Of a DNA stretch of 64,000 nucleotides, positions 8,902-17,628 are shown piece by piece; the stretch's first letter is position 1; every line of letters begins with the position of its first letter. Below the pieces are notes generated by a model. That model saw only the letters and a program-made list of their open reading frames with translations, had not been told where the DNA came from and searched no databases. The stretch lies in contig JAIEPF010000027.1 in NCBI GenBank assembly GCA_019749945.1, forward strand, positions 1-64,000, read 5' to 3'. The translations under genes were made by a program, and so were the position numbers. The stretch is from Burkholderiales bacterium. GTDB lineage: Bacteria > Pseudomonadota > Gammaproteobacteria > Burkholderiales > SG8-41.

Positions 8902-10485
8902 TTGAACAAGAAAATCACGCTGGTCGCCGGAGCGGCTGTGGCGCTGGTCATGGCCGGTGTCGCGTACTGGTATTTCGGCGGCGCGCCGGCGCAGCCGCCA
9001 TTCCGCCTCGCCAATATCGAGCGCGGCAACGTGGTGGCCGCGGTTTCGGCGACGGGCACCTTGAATCCGGTGGTGTCAGTACAGGTAGGCTCGCAGGTGT
9101 CCGGGCAGATCAAGGAAATTTTTGTCGATTACAACTCGGTGGTGAAAAAAGGCGATGTCATCGCCCGTATTGATCCCGAGTCCTTCGCGCTGCGCGTCAA
9201 CCAGGCGATGTCGGATCTGGAAGCCGCCCGCGCCACGGTGCTGACGCAGCGCGCCAATGTCGCGGCGCTGCAGGCTGAAGTGTCCCGCGCCCAGGTGGCA
9301 TTGGCCGAGGCCGAACGTGGCCTGAAGCGCAACCAGATGCTGGTCGAAAAAGGTTTTGTGTCGCAGGCCGCCCTGGAAACCTCGCAATCCGTGGTGGCCA
9401 CAGCCCGCGAACAGGTCAAAACCGCCGAGGCCCAGCGCGCGGTCGGTGATGCGCAGATCCGCAACGGCGAGGCGCTGGTCAGGCAGCGCGAATCGCAACT
9501 GGCGCAGGCCAAAGTCGATCTTGAACGCACGACCATCCGCGCGCCGGTGGACGGCATTGTCATTTCGCGCAGCGTCGATGCCGGCCAGACGGTTGCCGCC
9601 AGCCTGCAGGCGCCGGTGCTGTTCCTGATTGCGCGCAACCTGACCGACATGCAGGTCGAGGCTTCGATTGATGAATCCGAAATCGGCCGCATTGCCATCG
9701 GTCAGGATGCGACCTTCACCGTCGACTCATTCCCCGGCCGCACCTTCCGCGGCAAGATCACCCAGGTGCGCAAGGCCGCGCTGGTGGTGCAGAACGTGGT
9801 GACCTATGTCGCGATCATTTCCGCGCCCAATCCCGATCTGACCTTGTTGCCGGGCATGACCACCAATGTACGCATCACCGTCGCCAACCGCGACCAGGTG
9901 CTGCGCGTGCCCAACGCCGCCCTGCGTTATCGTCCGCCGGGTGCGGCTGTGCCGGCGAAGGGCGAGAAGGGGGCACAAAATGCGGGGGCACAAAAAGCGG
10001 GGGCACAAACGACAGATTCGCCCGCGGCGCCGGGCGGCGGCGGGCAGGCCCAGGCCACGCGTGAGCGCTTGACCAAAGAACTGGGACTCAATGCCGAGCA
10101 GCAGGCCAAGCTCGAGGCGATCCAGAAATCCACCGCGGAAAAAATCGCCGCGCTCAGTGTGGATGATCCTGCGCAGCGCAAAAAAGAAGCCGGCCGTTTG
10201 CGCGCGCAGTCGCGCACAGAGATTGCCGCGATCCTCAACGAAGACCAGCTGAAACGTTACGAAGCGCTGGCGGCCGAGCAGCGCGGCGTGGCAACGACAC
10301 GCGGCACGGTGTGGGTGCCCGACGGTTCGCGCGCGCCAAAATCGGTCAACGTACGCCTCGGCATCAGCGACGGGACGTTCACCGAACTGATCGGTGGCGA
10401 GTTGAAGGAAGGGGACGCGGTGATTGTGGGCGGTGGCGGTGCAAAGGCCGATGCCAAGGCTGCGCCTCCCCGCTTTGGTTTTTAA
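8902..10485 (+). CDS. macA: MacA-like periplasmic adaptor with Spy-like helical insert
   Basis: A membrane-fusion protein of about 527 residues. A single N-terminal anchor (ITLVAGAAVALVMAGVAYWYF) is followed by a lipoyl half-motif (VQVGSQVSGQIKEIFVDYNSVVKKGDVIARID), a long coiled-coil hairpin with 3-4 heptad-rich stretches, the second lipoyl half (TTIRAPVDGIVISRSVDAGQTV) and a beta-barrel domain. After VLRVPNAALRYRPPG the C-terminal domain is interrupted by about 110 residues: a GAQ-repeat linker, then helices LGLNAEQQAKLEAIQ and ILNEDQLKRYEALA that recall the LTxxQ repeats of Spy/CpxP. The barrel resumes at RGTVWVPDG. The start is uncertain: TTG at 8902 gives MNKKI; GTG at 8872 is the longer option. 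It is followed by the ABC ATPase and permease. Confidence 0.85.
   Translation: MNKKITLVAGAAVALVMAGVAYWYFGGAPAQPPFRLANIERGNVVAAVSATGTLNPVVSVQVGSQVSGQIKEIFVDYNSVVKKGDVIARIDPESFALRVNQAMSDLEAARATVLTQRANVAALQAEVSRAQVALAEAERGLKRNQMLVEKGFVSQAALETSQSVVATAREQVKTAEAQRAVGDAQIRNGEALVRQRESQLAQAKVDLERTTIRAPVDGIVISRSVDAGQTVAASLQAPVLFLIARNLTDMQVEASIDESEIGRIAIGQDATFTVDSFPGRTFRGKITQVRKAALVVQNVVTYVAIISAPNPDLTLLPGMTTNVRITVANRDQVLRVPNAALRYRPPGAAVPAKGEKGAQNAGAQKAGAQTTDSPAAPGGGGQAQATRERLTKELGLNAEQQAKLEAIQKSTAEKIAALSVDDPAQRKKEAGRLRAQSRTEIAAILNEDQLKRYEALAAEQRGVATTRGTVWVPDGSRAPKSVNVRLGISDGTFTELIGGELKEGDAVIVGGGGAKADAKAAPPRFGF
9969..10013. repeat. Three 15-bp in-frame repeats in macA
   Basis: Three consecutive units of GGGGGCACAAAANGC type, the third diverged at its end. 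They encode repeated GAQ-x-A in the linker before the Spy-like insert. The length of 15 bp keeps the frame, so copy number can change without breaking the gene. Confidence 0.85.
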
Positions 10486-10492
10486 AATTAAT

Positions 10493-10511
10493 AATAAAAA
10501 CAATGGTTTAC
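10493..10511 (+). repeat. AT-rich junction motif, copy 2
   Basis: AATAAAAACAATGGTTTAC, the best match to the consensus. It begins 8 bases after the macA stop and ends 35 bases before the macB-like ATPase start. Confidence 0.6.
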
Positions 10512-10546
10512 ATTAATACCCTGCACTGTCGGCCGGACGCTGTGCC

Positions 10547-11290
10547 ATGTCGACGCCGCTGATCACCACCCGGGAACTGGCCAAGTCCTATGCCCTGGGC
10601 GGCTTTACCGTGCAGGCGCTGCGCGGGGTGTCGGTCGATATCAGTGCGGGTGAATTTGTTGCAGTGATGGGGCCTTCTGGTTCCGGCAAATCGACCTTCA
10701 TGAATCTGCTCGGTTGCCTCGATACGCCCTCGGGCGGCGAATACCGGCTCGCCGGCGATCTGGTATCGGGTCTCGACAGCGACGCGCTGGCGGCGATCCG
10801 CAACCGGCGCATCGGGTTTGTGTTCCAGAGTTTCAATCTGCTGCCACGCACTTCGGCGCTGGAAAACATTGCGCTGCCGCTGCTCTATTGCGGCGTTGCC
10901 GGCGAAGAGCGCAACCGCCGCGCGGCGGCGCGCCTCGCCGAGGTCGGTCTCGCCGATCGCGGCCATCATCATCCGGCGCAGCTGTCGGGGGGCCAGCAGC
11001 AGCGCGTGGCGATCGCCCGCGCACTGGTCAATGACCCGGTGCTGATCCTGGCCGATGAACCGACCGGCGCGCTGGATACACTGACCAGTTGTGAAGTGAT
11101 GGCGCTGCTGCAGCAACTGAACGCGCGGGGCATGACGGTGGTGCTGGTGACCCATGAACACGACATTGCCGGGTTCGCCAGGCGCGTGATCACCTTCCGC
11201 GACGGCCGCGTGATCGAAGACCACGCGGTTGAACGGCCGAAGGATGCTGCGGCGCTGGCGGCGGAACTGCGTGCGGAGCAGCCTTCATGA
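10547..11290 (+). CDS. MacB/LolD-type ABC transporter ATP-binding protein
   Basis: A 247-residue ATPase. Walker A GPSGSGKST is at residues 42-50, the Q-loop lies in FVFQSFNLLPR, the signature LSGGQQQRVAIARAL is near 145, Walker B is ILADEPTGALD, and the H-loop is VTHEHD. The FVFQSFNLLPRTSALENIALPL segment is typical of the MacB/LolD/FtsE group. In E. coli MacB the ATPase and permease are fused; here they are two genes, and the permease start overlaps this stop (ATGA). Energises the adaptor/permease pair encoded either side. Confidence 0.93.
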   Translation: MSTPLITTRELAKSYALGGFTVQALRGVSVDISAGEFVAVMGPSGSGKSTFMNLLGCLDTPSGGEYRLAGDLVSGLDSDALAAIRNRRIGFVFQSFNLLPRTSALENIALPLLYCGVAGEERNRRAAARLAEVGLADRGHHHPAQLSGGQQQRVAIARALVNDPVLILADEPTGALDTLTSCEVMALLQQLNARGMTVVLVTHEHDIAGFARRVITFRDGRVIEDHAVERPKDAAALAAELRAEQPS

Positions 11291-12519
11291 ACGTGCTCGC
11301 CAGCATCCGCATCGCCTTGCGTGCGCTGCGTATCAACAAATTGCGCAGCGCACTGACCATGCTCGGCATCATCATCGGTGTTGCCGCGGTGATCACCATG
11401 ATTGCCGTCGGTTCCGGGGCGCAGACGCAGATCGAAGACCAGATCAGGGGCCTCGGCACCAACCTGATCATCCTGATGCCCGGCTCCAGCACCAGCGGCG
11501 GCGTGCGCATGGGCGCCGGCTCGCGCAACACGCTGACCGAGGAGGACGGTTATGCCATCCAGCGCGATGTGCCGGCCGTGCAGGCCGCGGCGCCGACGCT
11601 GCGCGGCACCGGCCAGGTGGTGGGCGGATCGGGCAACTGGTCAACCGTGTTCTACGGCGTGACCCCGGAGTATTTCGAGGCGCGCAACTGGGTGGTTGCG
11701 CAGGGCAAGGGTTTTGACGCGGCCGACATCGCCGGTTCGGCCAAGGTTGCGCTGCTCGGCGACACCGTCGCGCGCAACCTGTTCGGCGACACCGATCCGG
11801 TCGGACAGATCATCCGCATCCGCAAGGTGCCGTTCACCGTCATCGGCACGCTGGAGAAAAAGGGCCAGAGCCTGATGGGCCAGGACCAGGATGACGTGAT
11901 CCTGATGCCGATTTCGACCGCGCGCAACCGCGTGCTCGGACAGGGCGCCGGCCGCCTGCGCACCGTGGGTTCGGTATCGATCAAGGTGCGTGATGACGAG
12001 GACATGAAGGAGGCCGAGGCACAGATCCGTGAACTGCTGCGCCAGCGCCACCGCCTCCAGCCCGCTCAGGAAGATGACTTCACGCTGCGCAATCTGTCGG
12101 AAGTGCTGAGCGCGCGCGAGGAATCGAGCAAGATCATGGGTCTGCTGCTCGCGGCGGTTGCATCGGTGTCGCTGCTGGTCGGCGGCATCGGCATCATGAA
12201 CATCATGCTGGTGTCGGTGACCGAACGCACCCGCGAGATCGGCCTGCGCATGGCCGTGGGCGCGCGCGGACGCGACATCCTGACCCAGTTCCTGGTGGAG
12301 GCGATCACGCTGGCGCTGATCGGCGGCCTGCTCGGCATCGTGCTCGGGGTCGGCGGTTCGCTGGCGATCGGACGTTTTGTCGGATGGCCGATCCAGCTCG
12401 GCATCGAACCGGTGGCACTGGCCGTGGGCTTTTCCGCGGCGATCGGCATATTTTTCGGATTTTATCCGGCACGCAAGGCGTCGCGGCTGTTGCCGATCGA
12501 GGCGCTGCGATACGAGTGA
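11287..12519 (+). CDS. MacB-type ABC transporter permease
   Basis: A 410-residue permease with the MacB topology. One N-terminal transmembrane helix (ALTMLGIIIGVAAVITMIAVGSGA) is followed by a large periplasmic MacB_PCD domain (residues about 45-280). Three C-terminal transmembrane helices form the FtsX domain, starting at IMGLLLAAVASVSLLVGGIGIMNIM and containing the conserved VTERTREIGLRMAVGARG loop. It overlaps the ATPase gene by four bases. With the adaptor and an outer-membrane TolC it should form a tripartite exporter; the substrate cannot be told from the sequence. Confidence 0.93.
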   Translation: MNVLASIRIALRALRINKLRSALTMLGIIIGVAAVITMIAVGSGAQTQIEDQIRGLGTNLIILMPGSSTSGGVRMGAGSRNTLTEEDGYAIQRDVPAVQAAAPTLRGTGQVVGGSGNWSTVFYGVTPEYFEARNWVVAQGKGFDAADIAGSAKVALLGDTVARNLFGDTDPVGQIIRIRKVPFTVIGTLEKKGQSLMGQDQDDVILMPISTARNRVLGQGAGRLRTVGSVSIKVRDDEDMKEAEAQIRELLRQRHRLQPAQEDDFTLRNLSEVLSAREESSKIMGLLLAAVASVSLLVGGIGIMNIMLVSVTERTREIGLRMAVGARGRDILTQFLVEAITLALIGGLLGIVLGVGGSLAIGRFVGWPIQLGIEPVALAVGFSAAIGIFFGFYPARKASRLLPIEALRYE

Positions 12520-12529
12520 CTTTAATACT

Positions 12530-12612
12530 GGTGATTAGGTGATTGCGGTGAAGATTCCCGGGTTTAATCACCTAATCACCTAATCACCTAATCACCTAGT
12601 CACTGAATCACT
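12530..12612. repeat. Octamer repeat array D, inverted arms
   Basis: A short forward arm (GGTGATTAGGTGATT, 12530-12545), a loop with CCCGGG, then a longer reverse arm with four TAATCACC/CTAATCACC units and degenerate CTAGTCAC. It sits between the permease stop and the cysNC-like start, ending 16 bases before the ATG. Confidence 0.88.
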
Positions 12613-12628
12613 ACAGTAAACTCCTGCA

Positions 12629-14428
12629 ATGGATCCCCTCGAATCCGAAGCCATCGAAACCCTGCACCTGGTCATCTGCGGCGGTGTGGGCGAGGGCAAG
12701 TCGACGCTGATCGGCCGCCTGCTGCATGAATCGAAGAATATTGTCGATGATGCGTCAACGGCGCCGGCGGCCGATGGTTTGCAGGCTGAACGCGGGCAAG
12801 GCCCCGCCATTGATGGGGCATGCCGCTTTTTCGCCACCGGCCGCCGTCGTTACCTCGTGGTCGATACGCCGGAACACGAGCAGTACACCCGCAACATGGC
12901 CGCCGGCGCGTCAAGCGCGCGACTGGCGATACTGCTGGTCGATGCGGGCAAAGGCGTGCTGACCCAGACCCGCCGCCACAGTCGCATCATGGCGATGATG
13001 GGCATACGTCACGCGGTGCTTGCGGTGAACAAAATGGATCTGGTCGGATTTGACCCCGCGGTGTTCGCAAAAATTGAAACGACCTGCCGCGACTTTGTGC
13101 ATGACCAGGGTTTTTCGACCCTGCAGGCCATACCGCTGTCGGCGCTGGAGGGCGACAACATTCTTGACCCGGGCACGCGCATGCCCTGGTACGCGGGGCC
13201 GACGCTGCTGCAATATCTGGACGGCGTCTCGGTGTCGGCGCCGGCCGCTGCGCGCCGGGGCTTCCGCATGCCGGTGCAGCAGGTGAGCCGGGACGGGGCG
13301 GATGTTCGCGGTTATTGCGGACGCATTGCTGAAGGTGTCGTGCGTCCGGGTGACCGCATCTGCGTGTTGCCCTCGGCGCGAACCAGTGTGGTCAGGGACA
13401 TCATGGCCGGGCGGGGAGAAACCGGTGATGCGGTGACGCTGACGCTGGCGGATGAACTGGACATCAGCCAGGGTGACGTGATCGTGGCGGCGGATCGGCC
13501 GGCGGAAGTCGCCGACCAGTTTGAAGCCCGCTTGTTGTGGATGGCGGAACAACCGCTGCTGCCGGGCCGGCCTTATTTGCTGAAACTCCATGCCAAGGAA
13601 GTCACGGCGACCATCACCGCGATCAAATACCGGGAGGACGTCAATACCGGCGCGCATCTGGCCGCAAAGACGCTGGAGCAGAATGCGATTGCTGTGGTCA
13701 ATCTGTCGACCAGCGAGCCGGTGGTGTTTGAACCCTACGCGCTCAATCGCATCCTCGGCGGTTTCATCCTGAGCGACAGGCGGAATTTCCGGACGGTCGG
13801 CGCCGGAATGATCGAGTTTGCGCTGCGCCGCGCGTCAAACATCCATCCCCAGGCGCTGGAAATCAACAAGGCCGCGCGTGCGGCCCTGCTGCGGCAAATG
13901 CCGCGCTGCATCTGGTTCACCGGCCTGTCGGGGTCGGGGAAATCAACCATCGCCAACCTGCTCGAAAAGCGCTTGCATGCGCAGGGTCTGGCCACATACC
14001 TGCTCGACGGCGACAACCTGCGACATGGACTCAATCGCGATCTGGGCTTTACCGAGGCCGACCGCGTGGAAAACATCCGCCGCGTCGCGGAAGTGGCGAA
14101 ACTGATGGTGGACGCGGGCATGGTGGTGCTGGTGTCGTTCATTTCACCCTTCGCCGCGGAGCGCCGCATGGCGCGCACACTGTTCGAAGAGGGCGAGTTT
14201 ATCGAGGTGTTTGTCGATACGCCGCTGGCGGAATGCGAGCGCCGCGATGCCAAGGGTTTGTATGCCAAGGCGCGTGCCGGCAGGCTGAAAAACTTCACCG
14301 GCATCGACAGTGCTTACGAGGCGCCCGAGTCACCCGATATCCATCTGCATCCTGATGCGTTCAGCGCCGAGGCCTGCGCGGATCTGGTGGCGCGCATGCT
14401 GGTTCGTCCGCCGGCCAGCAACAGTTAG
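12629..14428 (+). CDS. cysNC: CysN-CysC-like fusion: degenerate sulfate adenylyltransferase GTPase plus APS kinase
   Basis: A 599-residue protein. Residues 1-210 align with the CysN GTPase, 210-415 with its beta-barrel domains, and 420-599 with CysC. The C-terminal APS kinase looks intact: P-loop GLSGSGKST near 432, [15 protein letters not shown], and [13 protein letters not shown]. In the GTPase half the P-loop (GGVGEGKST, 18-26) and NKMD are kept. Switch I GITID is GPAID (58-62), so the magnesium-binding threonine is lost. The DTPG of G3 is DTPE (79-82), and about 17 residues are missing after the P-loop. No cysD neighbour is present, though CysN normally works with CysD. APS kinase activity is likely; GTP-driven ATP sulfurylase activity is doubtful. 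No ribosome-binding site is evident downstream of array D. Confidence 0.85.
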   Translation: MDPLESEAIETLHLVICGGVGEGKSTLIGRLLHESKNIVDDASTAPAADGLQAERGQGPAIDGACRFFATGRRRYLVVDTPEHEQYTRNMAAGASSARLAILLVDAGKGVLTQTRRHSRIMAMMGIRHAVLAVNKMDLVGFDPAVFAKIETTCRDFVHDQGFSTLQAIPLSALEGDNILDPGTRMPWYAGPTLLQYLDGVSVSAPAAARRGFRMPVQQVSRDGADVRGYCGRIAEGVVRPGDRICVLPSARTSVVRDIMAGRGETGDAVTLTLADELDISQGDVIVAADRPAEVADQFEARLLWMAEQPLLPGRPYLLKLHAKEVTATITAIKYREDVNTGAHLAAKTLEQNAIAVVNLSTSEPVVFEPYALNRILGGFILSDRRNFRTVGAGMIEFALRRASNIHPQALEINKAARAALLRQMPRCIWFTGLSGSGKSTIANLLEKRLHAQGLATYLLDGDNLRHGLNRDLGFTEADRVENIRRVAEVAKLMVDAGMVVLVSFISPFAAERRMARTLFEEGEFIEVFVDTPLAECERRDAKGLYAKARAGRLKNFTGIDSAYEAPESPDIHLHPDAFSAEACADLVARMLVRPPASNS

Positions 14429-14450
14429 TCCGCAGTAGAATAGCGGCCAC

Positions 14451-15266
14451 ATGGACGCCGCGCTCGCCCTCAAAGCCCTGATCCTGGGCATCGTCGAAGG
14501 TCTCACCGAATTTCTGCCGGTATCAAGCACCGGCCACCTGATCATCGCCGGCAGTCTGCTCGGCTTCAACGATGAAAAGGGCAAGGTGTTCGAACTGGTG
14601 ATCCAGACCGGCGCGATGCTGGCGGTGTGCTGGGAATTCCGCGCGCGTTTTTTTGGCGTGTTGCGCGGCCTGGCGACGGATGCGACGGCGCAGGGTTTTG
14701 TGCTGAACCTGATCGCCGCCTTCATGCCCGCCGCGGTCATCGGGCTGGCGCTGGGCTCGCTGATCAAGGCCCATCTGTTTCACGCGGTGCCGGTGGCGGT
14801 TGCGCTGATCCTCGGCGGCTTCGTGATCCTGTGGGTGGAGCGGCGCGAACGCCCGGTGCGCATCGCGGACGTCGACCGCATGACCTGGCGCGATGCGCTG
14901 AAAGTCGGCTTTGCCCAGGCCGCGGCGCTGATCCCCGGCGTGTCGCGCTCCGGGGCCACCATCATCGGCGGCATGCTGTTCGGACTGTCACGCCGCGCCG
15001 CGACGGAGTTTTCGTTTTTCCTCGCGGTGCCGACGTTGATGGCCGCCGGCGCCTACGACCTCTACAAAAACCGCGCGATGTTGTCGGCCGACGATATCGG
15101 CTTGTTCGGCATCGGCATTGTGACCGCGTTTTTTTCGGCTTTCATCTGCATCCGCTGGCTGATGCGTTATGTGGCCACGCATGATTTCCGCGTGTTTGCC
15201 TGGTACCGCATCGGTTTCGGTTTGTTCATCCTGGTCAGCGCCTATACCGGCATCATTCGCTGGTGA
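14451..15266 (+). CDS. uppP: Undecaprenyl-diphosphatase
   Basis: A 271-residue integral membrane phosphatase (BacA family) that recycles undecaprenyl pyrophosphate to the monophosphate carrier for peptidoglycan and LPS synthesis. The two signatures are present: [15 protein letters not shown] near residue 14 and [14 protein letters not shown] near 163, both facing the periplasm. Seven to eight hydrophobic segments. It starts 22 bases after cysNC and may be cotranscribed. Its stop codon TGA lies in the first unit of heptamer array E. Confidence 0.96.
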   Translation: MDAALALKALILGIVEGLTEFLPVSSTGHLIIAGSLLGFNDEKGKVFELVIQTGAMLAVCWEFRARFFGVLRGLATDATAQGFVLNLIAAFMPAAVIGLALGSLIKAHLFHAVPVAVALILGGFVILWVERRERPVRIADVDRMTWRDALKVGFAQAAALIPGVSRSGATIIGGMLFGLSRRAATEFSFFLAVPTLMAAGAYDLYKNRAMLSADDIGLFGIGIVTAFFSAFICIRWLMRYVATHDFRVFAWYRIGFGLFILVSAYTGIIRW

Positions 15267-15314
15267 CGGGTGACGGGTGACTGGTGACTGGTGATTGGTA
15301 ACTGGTAATTGGTG
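15262..15314. repeat. Heptamer repeat array E (GGTGACT family)
   Basis: Seven adjacent 7-bp units: GGTGACG twice, GGTGACT twice, GGTGATT, GGTAACT and GGTAATT. It begins in the last codon and stop of uppP and ends four bases before the rhodanese stop codon on the other strand. No facing inverted arm, unlike arrays B-D. Confidence 0.88.
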
Positions 15315-15317
15315 GTT

Positions 15318-15770
15318 TCAGCCTTGGGTCCAGGGCAGTTCTGCGGCGCGCCAGCCGCCCACCGTGTTGCGATGGCCTTTTGCATCGCGGTCGCCTTCGA
15401 AACCTTCCAGCACGTTGTAACAATCGGCGTAACCCGCCTGCATGGCCAGCATCGCGGCATTGTGCGAGCGGCCGCCGCTGCGGCAGATGAACAGCACCGG
15501 CGCCTCCGCCGCGACTTTTTGCTGCAGTTCCTGCACAAACGCCGGGTTGGGGCGGTTGCCGGGATAGGACAGCATTTCGATTTCGACCGCACCAGGGATG
15601 CGCCCGACCCAATCCCACTCGGCGCGGGTGCGCACATCCACCAGTTGCGCGCCGGGCAGGGATTTCCACAGTTGCCAGGCTTCCCGCGGCAATAACGCGC
15701 CGCTGTACGGCAGGCCCATTTGCCGGGCGCGGTCGCCCGCGATTTTGAGTATGGAGTCGGTGTCGTTCAT
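15318..15770 (-). CDS. Rhodanese-like sulfurtransferase domain protein
   Basis: A single-domain rhodanese of about 150 residues. LVDVRTRAEWDWVGRIPGAVEIEM is the N-terminal signature. The active-site loop CRSGGRSHNAAM carries the catalytic cysteine, with the six-residue loop typical of sulfur-transferring members. YADCYNVLEGFEGD completes the C-terminal CH2-type motif. The ATG at 15770 (MNDTDSILK) is chosen; 15782 and 15803 are in-frame alternatives with no better ribosome-binding site. It is divergent from glnA and shares with it the region holding two NtrC-like sites. Sulfur donor and acceptor are unknown. Confidence 0.88.
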   Translation of the reverse strand: MNDTDSILKIAGDRARQMGLPYSGALLPREAWQLWKSLPGAQLVDVRTRAEWDWVGRIPGAVEIEMLSYPGNRPNPAFVQELQQKVAAEAPVLFICRSGGRSHNAAMLAMQAGYADCYNVLEGFEGDRDAKGHRNTVGGWRAAELPWTQG

Positions 15771-15830
15771 GGGATTGGCCATCCAGGTTGGGGAGTCGCG
15801 CATTCTAACGGGTGCAATCAGCCACGGTAC

Positions 15831-15845
15831 GCACTATAATGGTGC
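15831..15845. promoter_or_regulatory. NtrC binding site 1
   Basis: GCACTATAATGGTGC matches the NtrC dyad (TGCACC-N5-GGTGCA type). It lies about 126 bases upstream of the predicted glnA transcription start. Confidence 0.82.
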
Positions 15846-15860
15846 CGCATAATTTAGTAT

Positions 15861-15875
15861 GCACCATAATGGCGC
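15861..15875. promoter_or_regulatory. NtrC binding site 2
   Basis: GCACCATAATGGCGC is a second dyad, centred exactly 30 bp from site 1 (about three helical turns). This puts both on one DNA face, as in the classical glnA enhancer. Confidence 0.82.
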
Positions 15876-15936
15876 ACCAAACGCCCCCCCCGGGATAAAA
15901 TTCGATTTATATTCAAAAAGATAAGGATGCACCGCC

Positions 15937-15952
15937 TTGGTACACATCCTGC
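15937..15952 (+). promoter_or_regulatory. Sigma-54 promoter of glnA
   Basis: TTGGTACACATCCTGC has GG and GC exactly 10 bases apart, as required for the -24/-12 elements. Transcription should start near 15964, giving a leader of about 50 bases before the glnA ATG. The two NtrC sites lie roughly 96 and 126 bases upstream. Confidence 0.85.
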
Positions 15953-16014
15953 TGAATAGGGTCGCCGGAACAATTCGACCCCCTTTAATCATTAGCAATC
16001 GTTAGGAGAGTTAG

Positions 16015-17427
16015 ATGGGAAGCGCTACCGATGTCATGAAGATGCTCAAGGACAACGAAGTCAAATTCGTTGATCTGCGGTTTACCGACACCCGCGGCAA
16101 GGAGCAGCATGTCTCCGTGCCGACCAAGGTTTTTGGTGACGACAAGTTTACCGACGGCCACGCCTTCGACGGCTCGTCGATCGCCGGCTGGAAGGGCATT
16201 GAGGCCTCGGACATGCTGCTGATGCCCGATCCGGGCAGTGCACGCATGGATCCGTTCACCGACGAGGCCACGCTGATCCTGACCTGCGACGTGATTGAAC
16301 CGTCGGACGGCAAGGGTTACGACCGCGATCCGCGCTCGATTGCCAAACGCGGCGAGGCTTATCTCAAATCGTCGGGCATCGGTGACACCGCCTACTTTGG
16401 CCCGGAACCCGAATTTTTCATTTTTGATTCGGTGACCTGGAGCGTCGACATGTCCGGTTCGATGGTCAAGGTCAGGACCTCCGAAGCGCCGTGGTCTTCC
16501 GGTGAAGACATGGAAGGCGGCAACATGGGTCATCGTCCGCCGGTCAAGGGTGGTTATTTCCCGGTGCCGCCGGTGGATTCGCTGCAGGACATCCGCTCCG
16601 CGATGTGCCTCGCGCTCGAGGAACAGGGCGTGCCGGTCGAAGTGCATCACCATGAAGTGGCGGCACCCGGCCAATGCGAGATCGGCACCATGTTCGCCAG
16701 CCTGGTCAAACGCGCCGACTGGAACCAGATCCTGAAATACACCGTGCACAACGTGGCGCATTCCTATGGCAAGACGGCGACCTTCATGCCGAAACCGATC
16801 GTCGGTGACAACGGTTCGGGCATGCATGTTCATCAGTCGATCTGGAAAGGCGGCCAGAATCTGTTCAGCGGCAACGGTTATGCCGGTCTGTCCGAACTCG
16901 CGCTGTTCTACATCGGCGGCATCATCAAGCATGCCCGTGCGCTGAACGCGATCACCAATCCGGGCACCAACTCCTACAAGCGGCTGGTTCCGGGTTTTGA
17001 GGCGCCGATCAATCTGGCGTATTCGGCGCGCAACCGTTCAGCGTCAATCCGCATCCCGCACGTGTCGAGCCCGAAGGCGCGCCGCATCGAAGTCCGTTTC
17101 CCGGACCCGACGGCCAACCCGTACCTGGCGTTCACCGCGATGATGATGGCCGGCATTGACGGCATCCAGAACAAGATTCATCCCGGCGACGCCATCGACA
17201 AGAACCTCTATGACCTGCCGCCCGAAGAAGCGAAAAAGGTGCCGGCGGTATGTTCGTCGCTCGATATGGCGCTGGATTATCTGGACAAGGACCGCGAGTT
17301 CCTGACGCGCGGCGGTGTGTTCTCCAACGAGATGATCGACGCCTACATCGCGTTGAAAATGGAGGAGGTCACGGCTTTCCGCATGACCACGCACCCGCTC
17401 GAGTTCCAGCTCTACTACAGCCTCTGA
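16015..17427 (+). CDS. glnA: Glutamine synthetase, type I
   Basis: A 470-residue GlnA that condenses glutamate and ammonia with ATP in the cytoplasm as a dodecamer. Signatures: the [17 protein letters not shown] beta-grasp region, [12 protein letters not shown] (metal and glutamate binding), [16 protein letters not shown] (ATP/glutamate loop), and [10 protein letters not shown]. The adenylylation site is in [15 protein letters not shown] near residue 397, so GlnE control is expected. Strong AGGAGAG ribosome-binding site. It is expressed from a sigma-54 promoter with paired NtrC sites and ends at a strong terminator. The glnL-glnG genes encoding its regulators lie downstream. Confidence 0.99.
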   Translation: MGSATDVMKMLKDNEVKFVDLRFTDTRGKEQHVSVPTKVFGDDKFTDGHAFDGSSIAGWKGIEASDMLLMPDPGSARMDPFTDEATLILTCDVIEPSDGKGYDRDPRSIAKRGEAYLKSSGIGDTAYFGPEPEFFIFDSVTWSVDMSGSMVKVRTSEAPWSSGEDMEGGNMGHRPPVKGGYFPVPPVDSLQDIRSAMCLALEEQGVPVEVHHHEVAAPGQCEIGTMFASLVKRADWNQILKYTVHNVAHSYGKTATFMPKPIVGDNGSGMHVHQSIWKGGQNLFSGNGYAGLSELALFYIGGIIKHARALNAITNPGTNSYKRLVPGFEAPINLAYSARNRSASIRIPHVSSPKARRIEVRFPDPTANPYLAFTAMMMAGIDGIQNKIHPGDAIDKNLYDLPPEEAKKVPAVCSSLDMALDYLDKDREFLTRGGVFSNEMIDAYIALKMEEVTAFRMTTHPLEFQLYYSL

Positions 17428-17443
17428 TCGCATGTGCTTCGGC

Positions 17444-17474
17444 AAAAGGGCGGGCATGTACCCGCCCTTTTGTT
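17444..17474 (+). terminator. Rho-independent terminator of glnA
   Basis: An 11-bp perfect stem (AAAAGGGCGGG and CCCGCCCTTTT) around CATGTA, ending in a T-run and a further TTTT. It starts 17 bases after the glnA stop and would also work in reverse. Confidence 0.93.
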
Positions 17475-17628
17475 TTCCGAAGCCCCGGAAAACGCCCGGT
17501 GCGATTGCGGATTTTTCTTTACTGACATAGACTTAGCCCTCCATTGCTCATGCTGGAAGTCAACCACAGGGATGTTGTTCCCGTTGGGAGAAATGCCGGC
17601 CTTCGGGCGGGTTCAACCGGGGCTAACC

